Assembly (NCBI GenBank): GCA_021825025.1
Contig: JAKAIP010000011.1
Span: 1 to 10,082 of the forward strand
Source of the DNA: a bacterium
GTDB lineage: Bacteria > Patescibacteria > Paceibacteria > UBA9973 > SBAW01
Length of the DNA: 10,082 nt
Reading direction: 5' to 3'
Shown here: piece after piece, positions 5,233 through 10,082 of the stretch
Position numbering within the stretch: the stretch's first letter is position 1
Layout: every line of letters begins with the position of its first letter
Program-made: the position numbers and the translations under genes
Notes under the pieces: generated by a model
The model's input: the letters and a program-made list of their open reading frames with translations, nothing else
Databases searched by the model: none
What the model was told of the DNA's origin: nothing

Positions 5233-6249
5233 ATGCGCTCTTCTCTCTCGCGCATCGCGGCACTCCTCGCGGCGTTTGCTCTCCCGACACTCGCTTTCGC
5301 ACACGAAGTCTATGTACTCACTCCCGCGGAAATCAAATCTGGTTTGTACACCCCTTCTTTTAACGAGCTCGCGACCATGTTCTCGTCGTTCTCTCAGTTT
5401 GTGTTCTGGGGATTCATCGCAGCGCTGACCGTACTCATCGTGTTTCTTATTTCGATTATTCGACCGCTTGAACGATGGCTCGATCCCGTACTCGCACGAG
5501 GACGCCGCTACGCAGAACCCATTGCTCGCATCACGCTCGGTATCTCTTTCCTCGCGGCCTCGTACTATGGAGCAACTTACGGGCCAGAACTTCCGATTAT
5601 CGCCACCTTCGGCGCGATGACTCTCCTCGTGCGCGCTGTCCTGGCTCTCTCTGGCATCTTACTTCTCATTGGTGTCGGTGTTGAGGTGGCCGCTCTTCTG
5701 GCATTCGCGCTGTTTGCCTATTCCGTCTACGCACATGGTCTCTATATGCTCACCTATGCAAACTACTTCGGCGAAATACTTCTCCTGCTCGTCCTTGGTA
5801 CGTGGGGTGGGAAACGCCTCTTTGACGGCAAGCTTGCCCCGTATGCGTTCCCATTCTTACGCGTATGCTTCGGCATCTCTCTGCTCTACGCTTCACTCTA
5901 CGCAAAAATTATGTACAACAACCTTGCTCTCCAAGTTGCGACGCTCCCCCTTGCCGGGCACGCCACGAGCATTGCGCAGGTATTTGGGTTTGAGCCGCAC
6001 TTCCTCGTCCTTGGTGCCGCTATCGTTGAGATTGTTTTGGCGCTCTTCTTTATCCTCGGGATTGAGATACGTTTCGCATCACTCTTCCTCTTGTTCTGGC
6101 TCTCACTCTCACTCTGGTACTTCGGCGAGGTTGTCTGGCCACACGTCATTCTTATCGGCATCCCGATTGCCTTTATGTTCTACGGCTATGACCGTTACTC
6201 GCTTGAGGGGCGCTTTTTCAAGCGCGACGGACGAGAGCCCGTGCTCTAG
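5233..6249 (+). CDS. DoxX-like polytopic membrane protein with signal peptide
   Basis: A 338-residue integral membrane protein. Residues 1-23 look like a signal peptide ending AFA, so the mature protein would begin with His24 (HEVYVLT). About eight or nine further hydrophobic segments follow, near 54-77, 96-114, 122-147, 149-171, 174-191, 206-226, 256-277, 279-297 and 300-318. Two related stretches, IARITLGISFLAASYYGATYG from 97 and FLRVCFGISLLYASLYAKIMY from 208, suggest an internal duplication of a DoxX-type unit. DoxX/DoxD relatives are linked to quinone-dependent redox chemistry (thiosulfate:quinone oxidoreductase in Acidianus). Its start is one base after the oxidase stop, with no clear Shine-Dalgarno, so it is probably co-transcribed and coupled. 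I infer a redox or membrane-anchor role beside the oxidase. The family call itself is moderate. Confidence 0.7.
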   Translation: MRSSLSRIAALLAAFALPTLAFAHEVYVLTPAEIKSGLYTPSFNELATMFSSFSQFVFWGFIAALTVLIVFLISIIRPLERWLDPVLARGRRYAEPIARITLGISFLAASYYGATYGPELPIIATFGAMTLLVRAVLALSGILLLIGVGVEVAALLAFALFAYSVYAHGLYMLTYANYFGEILLLLVLGTWGGKRLFDGKLAPYAFPFLRVCFGISLLYASLYAKIMYNNLALQVATLPLAGHATSIAQVFGFEPHFLVLGAAIVEIVLALFFILGIEIRFASLFLLFWLSLSLWYFGEVVWPHVILIGIPIAFMFYGYDRYSLEGRFFKRDGREPVL

Positions 6250-6283
6250 CGACTCGGTAAACAAACCTGGGCGTCGTGCGTAC

Positions 6284-6302
6284 TAAGGGCTATAATCCCT
6301 TA
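6284..6302 (+). repeat. Inverted repeat TAAGGG-N7-CCCTTA enclosing the -10 box of the export operon
   Basis: Perfect 6-base arms at 6284-6289 and 6297-6302 surround CTATAAT, so the loop contains the entire TATAAT. A protein bound to this dyad would occlude the -10 region. Read as RNA it would make a 6-bp stem with a 7-base loop, but no U-tract follows, so an intrinsic terminator is unlikely. Confidence 0.5.
6291..6296 (+). promoter_or_regulatory. Perfect -10 box (TATAAT) for the MacAB-like operon, predicting a leaderless mRNA
   Basis: TATAAT matches the sigma-70 consensus fully and lies 9 bases before the ATG at 6306, the same spacing as at the FAD-oxidase promoter. Initiation is expected at about 6303-6306. 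No Shine-Dalgarno and no convincing -35 were seen in the 56-base gap after the DoxX-like gene. Confidence 0.55.
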
Positions 6303-6305
6303 TCT

Positions 6306-8093
6306 ATGCTCACTTCACTTAAGAGTGCGCCACGCGCCGTATGGGCTTTTATAACCGCCCACAAGGTCACCGCGGCAATTATCGCAGTTGTCGTGCTCTA
6401 TGGCGGCTCTTCTGTCTATGGGAAGTTTCTGGCCCCGCCAGCCGCGACGCGCTATGTGACTACCACCGTCGCGACCGGTACCGTCGTTGCCTCGCTCACT
6501 GAAACTGGACAGGTCGCTGCGGTCCATCAAATTTTACTTTCTCCGCAAGCTTCAGGTCAGGTCATTGGTGTCTATGTGCGACCAGGCGACCATGTGTATG
6601 CTGGACAGGTGGTTGCGCAACTCGACGCCACAGCAGCAGAGCAATCACTCCAAAGCGCTGAACTTGCACTGCAAAACGCCGAGCTCTCGTATCAGCAAAC
6701 AACGGCTTCTTCCACACTCGCCCTGAATCTCGTCGTGGCACAAGGCAACGTAACGAACGCGCAAGTCGCCCTCCAGAAAGCCCACGACACTTCCTACACA
6801 TCGATTGCGAGTATATACGGCGATCTCTCTACGGTCATAAGTGGTCTCGATAGTGTCCTCCACGACTCAAATGTCGCCGGTCGTGCAAACCAACAAAATC
6901 TCGACGCGTACACCGACCTGGTCTCCTCACACGACGATATCATCGCCGTCTATAAGAACTCCGCACAGACTTCCTATACAGCAGCGTATGCTGCCTACAC
7001 GAGTGCCCAGGCAGCGTACAACGCTACCAGTCGCAGCCTTTCAAACAACGACCTGGTTGCGCTCGCGCAATCAACGTATACCGCCGCACAGGCGGTCGCT
7101 GAGGCTGTACGAAGCTCTCATGATTTCTTCGATCGCGTGAATACCGACTACACACTCTATAACCTTGGCACCTCCCCTGTCCTTGCGGGCCTACTTGCGT
7201 CAACAAATACCTACACCACGACAGTTTCAAATGATCTTAGTAACGCTCTCACCGCCCAGAGTACTATTGTCTCTGCTGAACAGTCACTGGCACAGGCGCA
7301 GAACACCCTACAAGCAACCGAAGGAGGCTCAAACGCTCTCACAGTCCAATCGGCCGCACTCTCGCTCCAGCAGGCCCAAAATGCTGTCGCAAATGCGAAA
7401 ACGACTCTTGCTAATTACACGGTCACCGCGCCATTTAGCGGAACGATTGCTGCGGTCAGCGTACAGACCTATGACCAGGCTTCGAGCGGCACGCCGGTCG
7501 CCACGCTCGTAACAAACGAAAAGACCGCCAACATTAGCGTGAATGAAGTCGACGCAAGCAAAATACGCCTGGGGCAGAAAGCAACCCTTTCGTTCGACGC
7601 ACTACCCGACGTTACTATCGCCGGTACCGTCGCATCAATTGACAGCGTTGGCACCGCATCGCAAGGCGTCGTATCGTATTCGATTGTGATTGGTTTCGAT
7701 ACGCCGAACGCGAGTGTGTTGCCTGGCATGAGTGTCACCGCAGATATCATTACCGGTACCGAAACTGGGCTTATGGTCCCCGCAAACGCCATTAAAACCA
7801 CCGGATCCGAAAGCTATGTCGAAGTGTTCAATCCACCTCTCCCAGGAAGCACCACGTCGACCGGCGCACCGAGCGCAACACCTCCGCAAGCGGTCGTCGT
7901 CACCCCAGGATTGACTGATACTACCGACACAATTATCGAATCTGGCCTTCATGTGGGAGATCAAGTTGTCACACAGACGATTGCGGGCACCACGAAAACA
8001 TCCACGGCCGCACCATCCATCTTCAATGCCGCAGGCACACGAGGAACAGGTACTACTGGCACGCGAGGAGGAATCCGAGCAATCGGTGGCTAG
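6306..8093 (+). CDS. HlyD/MacA-type periplasmic adaptor subunit of an ABC exporter
   Basis: A 595-residue membrane-fusion protein that would link the MacB-like transporter to the cell exterior. A short cytosolic N-terminus and one membrane helix (about 20-38) are followed by the first lipoyl half (about 75-108, with SGQVIGVYVRPGDHVYAGQVVAQLD). A very long Ala/Gln/Ser/Thr-rich helical hairpin runs from about 110 to 365. The second lipoyl half is about 371-402 (TVTAPFSGTIAAVSVQ), then a beta-barrel (about 405-485) and a membrane-proximal domain (about 487-557). A Gly/Thr/Arg-rich tail ends the protein. E. coli MacA is about 370 residues, so nearly all the extra length is in the hairpin, plus the tail. 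The ATG at 6306 is preferred over the GTG at 6276 because the TATAAT box lies between them. The ATPase gene starts 3 bases after the stop. No TolC-like gene is present in the window. Confidence 0.9.
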   Translation: MLTSLKSAPRAVWAFITAHKVTAAIIAVVVLYGGSSVYGKFLAPPAATRYVTTTVATGTVVASLTETGQVAAVHQILLSPQASGQVIGVYVRPGDHVYAGQVVAQLDATAAEQSLQSAELALQNAELSYQQTTASSTLALNLVVAQGNVTNAQVALQKAHDTSYTSIASIYGDLSTVISGLDSVLHDSNVAGRANQQNLDAYTDLVSSHDDIIAVYKNSAQTSYTAAYAAYTSAQAAYNATSRSLSNNDLVALAQSTYTAAQAVAEAVRSSHDFFDRVNTDYTLYNLGTSPVLAGLLASTNTYTTTVSNDLSNALTAQSTIVSAEQSLAQAQNTLQATEGGSNALTVQSAALSLQQAQNAVANAKTTLANYTVTAPFSGTIAAVSVQTYDQASSGTPVATLVTNEKTANISVNEVDASKIRLGQKATLSFDALPDVTIAGTVASIDSVGTASQGVVSYSIVIGFDTPNASVLPGMSVTADIITGTETGLMVPANAIKTTGSESYVEVFNPPLPGSTTSTGAPSATPPQAVVVTPGLTDTTDTIIESGLHVGDQVVTQTIAGTTKTSTAAPSIFNAAGTRGTGTTGTRGGIRAIGG

Positions 8094-8096
8094 CCC

Positions 8097-8834
8097 ATGA
8101 TCCAGCTGACAGACATTAAGAAAACGTACGGTTCAGGAGCGGAAGCATACACTGCCCTTAAGAACATTTCGTTCTCTGTAAACGAAGGGGAATTTGTTGC
8201 CATTATGGGCCCTTCCGGCAGCGGTAAGTCAACGCTCATGCACATCATTGGCTGCCTCGATACGCCGACCTCTGGTACCTACGTCCTCGACGATCGCGAT
8301 GCCTCCACGATGACCGACGACGAACTCGCCCTCGTCCGCAAAGAGAAAATTGGGTTTGTTTTCCAATCGTTCAATCTCCTTCCTCGTACGACCGTGCTCC
8401 GGAATGTGATGCTCCCGCTTCTGTACGAGGGCGTACCCCCCGAAGAACGCGTCAAGCGCGCAACAGCAGCACTGGTCGCCGCAGGTCTTACCGAAGACCA
8501 CTTCACTCACCTTTCAAATCAACTCTCGGGCGGACAGATTCAACGAGTCGCGATCGCCCGTGCACTCGTAAACGACCCGGCTCTCATTTTGGCCGATGAG
8601 CCTACCGGCAATCTCGATTCCAAAACGAGCCTTATTGTTCTTGCGACACTCCAAAAGCTGAACCGCGAACATGGTCGTACCATTGTTCTTATTACCCATG
8701 AACCGGACATTGCCGAACATGCTGATCGCATCATTCGCCTCAAAGATGGACTCATCGTCTCTGATGAGAAAAATGCCACTCCCCGCGACGCAACTCTGGA
8801 GACGAAACTGTATGACGCCACGACACCCGTATGA
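8097..8834 (+). CDS. MacB/LolD-type ABC transporter ATP-binding protein
   Basis: A 245-residue cytosolic ATPase that would power the permease encoded next. It carries Walker A GPSGSGKST (38-46), Q-loop Q90 (FVFQSFNLLP), signature LSGGQIQR (143-150), Walker B LILADEPTGNLD (163-174) with catalytic E168, and H-loop H201 (ITHEPD). The sequence is typical of the MacB/LolD/FtsE class, and the ATPase is a separate polypeptide, unlike E. coli MacB where it is fused to the permease. All catalytic motifs are intact. A short acidic/Thr-rich C-terminal extension follows the core. Its stop overlaps the permease start by 4 bases (ATGA), a classic coupling arrangement. The substrate cannot be read from this subunit. 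Confidence 0.95.
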   Translation: MIQLTDIKKTYGSGAEAYTALKNISFSVNEGEFVAIMGPSGSGKSTLMHIIGCLDTPTSGTYVLDDRDASTMTDDELALVRKEKIGFVFQSFNLLPRTTVLRNVMLPLLYEGVPPEERVKRATAALVAAGLTEDHFTHLSNQLSGGQIQRVAIARALVNDPALILADEPTGNLDSKTSLIVLATLQKLNREHGRTIVLITHEPDIAEHADRIIRLKDGLIVSDEKNATPRDATLETKLYDATTPV

Positions 8835-10066
8835 CTACCCGCGACCTTTTTGAAGAAACCTATATTGCCCTCACGAGTAACTATGTTCGCTCAGGGCTCA
8901 CAATCCTTGGTATCGTCATCGGTATCGCCTCGGTCATCGCGCTTACGGCTATCGGCCAGGGTGCACAAAACTCGATCCAGTCCTCTATCGAGTCGATCGG
9001 CTCGAACCTCATTGAGGTGTTCCCGGGTACGGCACGAGAGTTCGGCTTCGGAGCCTCTGGAGGACGCGGGACAGCAAAATCTCTGACGGTTGGTGATGTC
9101 TCGGCTATCGAAAAGATCTCCGACGTTGCCGCAGTGTCAGGAGAGTACTCGGCTCGCTATCAAATAGCGGTCGCGGGTGCGAACACGAATACCACGGTCA
9201 TTGGTGTGAACGCAAGCTATGCGACTATCCGCAATGTCACGGTGGACCAAGGAGCTTTCATTACCGACAATGAATCATTCTCGCTTGCAAAAGTTGCTGT
9301 CATTGGCCCAACCGTAGCAACTGATCTCTTCGGCACCGACGCGCTTTCGCGGAACTTGGTCGGACAGCATATCCGCATCAATAATCTCCAGTTCACCATT
9401 GTTGGCGTGACTGCTGCGAAAGGTGGGTCTGGCTTTGGGAGTCAAGACACGATGATTTTCATTCCTCTCGGTACCGCCCTACAGTATTTTGCCGGTGGCG
9501 AGAACCAGTATCTCTCAACAATCGATATCCAGGCGACCAGCCAGGCAGCAATGACACAGGTACAGACCGATGTCACCGCACTCCTCCTCGCTCGGCACAA
9601 AATTACCGATCCGACGAAAGCCGACTTTAGTACGATGAATCAGGCCGACATTGTATCGGCCGCATCCAGTGTCACTTCGACTTTCACGATTCTGCTCGCC
9701 GCAGTTGCTGGCATCTCACTTATTGTCGGCGGTATCGGCATTATGAATATGATGCTCACCAACGTGACGGAACGTATGCGCGAGATTGGCCTCCGCAAAG
9801 CGATCGGCGCGACTCGGGGAGATATCAATACTCAATTCCTCACTGAAGCGATCGCACTCACCCTTGTCGGTGGCGTACTCGGTGTCGCGCTTGGTTGGTC
9901 CGCAGCGTACCTTGTTACATCCTTCGGTATTGTGAGTGCCGAGGTGACCCTTCCATCGATTCTGCTTGCCTTTGGCGTCTCAACCGCAATCGGTATTGTC
10001 TTCGGCTGGTATCCGGCGCGACGTGCTGCTTCTCTTAATCCCATTGACGCCCTGCGGTATGAATAA
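8831..10066 (+). CDS. MacB-type ABC transporter permease (MacB_PCD and FtsX domains)
   Basis: A 411-residue permease with the four-helix MacB plan: one helix at about 22-42, a large extracytoplasmic domain at about 43-280, then three helices at about 284-308, 339-362 and 373-393. Typical motifs include LTILGIVIGIASVIAL in the first helix, GGIGIMNMMLTNVTERMREIGLRK (split across 300-323) with the coupling segment ERMREIGLRKAIGATRGDI, and the C-terminal YPARRAASLNPIDALRYE signature. It works as a dimer by mechanotransmission, in which ATP hydrolysis in the cytosol moves the outer domain. With the adaptor it should form a tripartite-like or two-membrane-free exporter of peptides, lipids or small molecules. 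The ATG overlaps the ATPase stop by 4 bases. It ends 16 bases before the window edge and no terminator is visible there. Confidence 0.94.
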   Translation: MTTRDLFEETYIALTSNYVRSGLTILGIVIGIASVIALTAIGQGAQNSIQSSIESIGSNLIEVFPGTAREFGFGASGGRGTAKSLTVGDVSAIEKISDVAAVSGEYSARYQIAVAGANTNTTVIGVNASYATIRNVTVDQGAFITDNESFSLAKVAVIGPTVATDLFGTDALSRNLVGQHIRINNLQFTIVGVTAAKGGSGFGSQDTMIFIPLGTALQYFAGGENQYLSTIDIQATSQAAMTQVQTDVTALLLARHKITDPTKADFSTMNQADIVSAASSVTSTFTILLAAVAGISLIVGGIGIMNMMLTNVTERMREIGLRKAIGATRGDINTQFLTEAIALTLVGGVLGVALGWSAAYLVTSFGIVSAEVTLPSILLAFGVSTAIGIVFGWYPARRAASLNPIDALRYE

Positions 10067-10082
10067 ATCCTAAGATGTAGAT

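Noticed and set aside
5669..6286. Long open frame on the plus strand overlapping the DoxX-like gene in another frame
   Set aside because: The product is Ser/Arg-rich with no domain pattern, and the other frame has a clear signal peptide and membrane helices. It is a composition shadow.
6284..6302. The TAAGGG/CCCTTA dyad as a terminator of the DoxX-like gene
   Set aside because: No U-tract follows the right arm, and a perfect TATAAT fills the loop, so a promoter/operator reading fits better.
8066..8071. AGGAGG upstream of the ABC ATPase as its ribosome binding site
   Set aside because: It lies 25 bases before the ATG at 8097, inside the adaptor's coding tail. Coupling through the 3-base gap is more likely.

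Overview
The window looks like chromosomal DNA of an uncultured bacterium with roughly half G+C (judged by eye). The compact layout, the scarcity of Shine-Dalgarno sites, the small lineage-specific proteins and the gene mix suggest a Patescibacteria/CPR member, perhaps Parcubacteria (Paceibacteria). That placement is inference, not proof. TGA ends at least two genes, so the code is the standard bacterial one, which argues against Gracilibacteria/SR1. No RNA genes, insertion sequences or CRISPR arrays were seen, and there is no gene-free stretch longer than about 145 bases.

Left part (1-3423, all minus strand). A LexA-type repressor runs off the left edge. Upstream of it is a 123-base intergenic region holding three near-identical 9-mers and a perfect DnaA-box match. 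Reading back toward the divergent promoter region, a four-gene signalling cassette follows. In transcription order it encodes an 88-residue cytosolic protein of unknown function, a 109-residue three-helix membrane protein, a membrane-tethered GAF-PAS histidine kinase, and a receiver-only response regulator. Its apparent promoter is an extended -10 at 3453-3461.

Middle part (3424-6249). A divergent promoter region leads rightward into an FAD-linked 2-hydroxyacid oxidase/dehydrogenase of the GlcD/D-lactate dehydrogenase superfamily. One base after it begins a DoxX-like polytopic membrane protein with a signal peptide. The two probably form one transcription unit and may form a simple membrane redox module.

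Right part (6250-10066). A three-gene MacAB-like export system is encoded: a HlyD/MacA-type adaptor with an unusually long helical hairpin, an ABC ATPase, and a MacB-type permease, with gaps of 3 bases and -4 bases. Its promoter has a perfect TATAAT flanked by a perfect inverted repeat. Both rightward promoters place the -10 box exactly 9 bases before the ATG, which predicts leaderless or nearly leaderless mRNAs.

No wholly new system can be proven from sequence alone. The best candidates for something undescribed are the four-gene signalling cassette, the FAD-oxidase/DoxX pair, and the leaderless promoter architecture with embedded operators.
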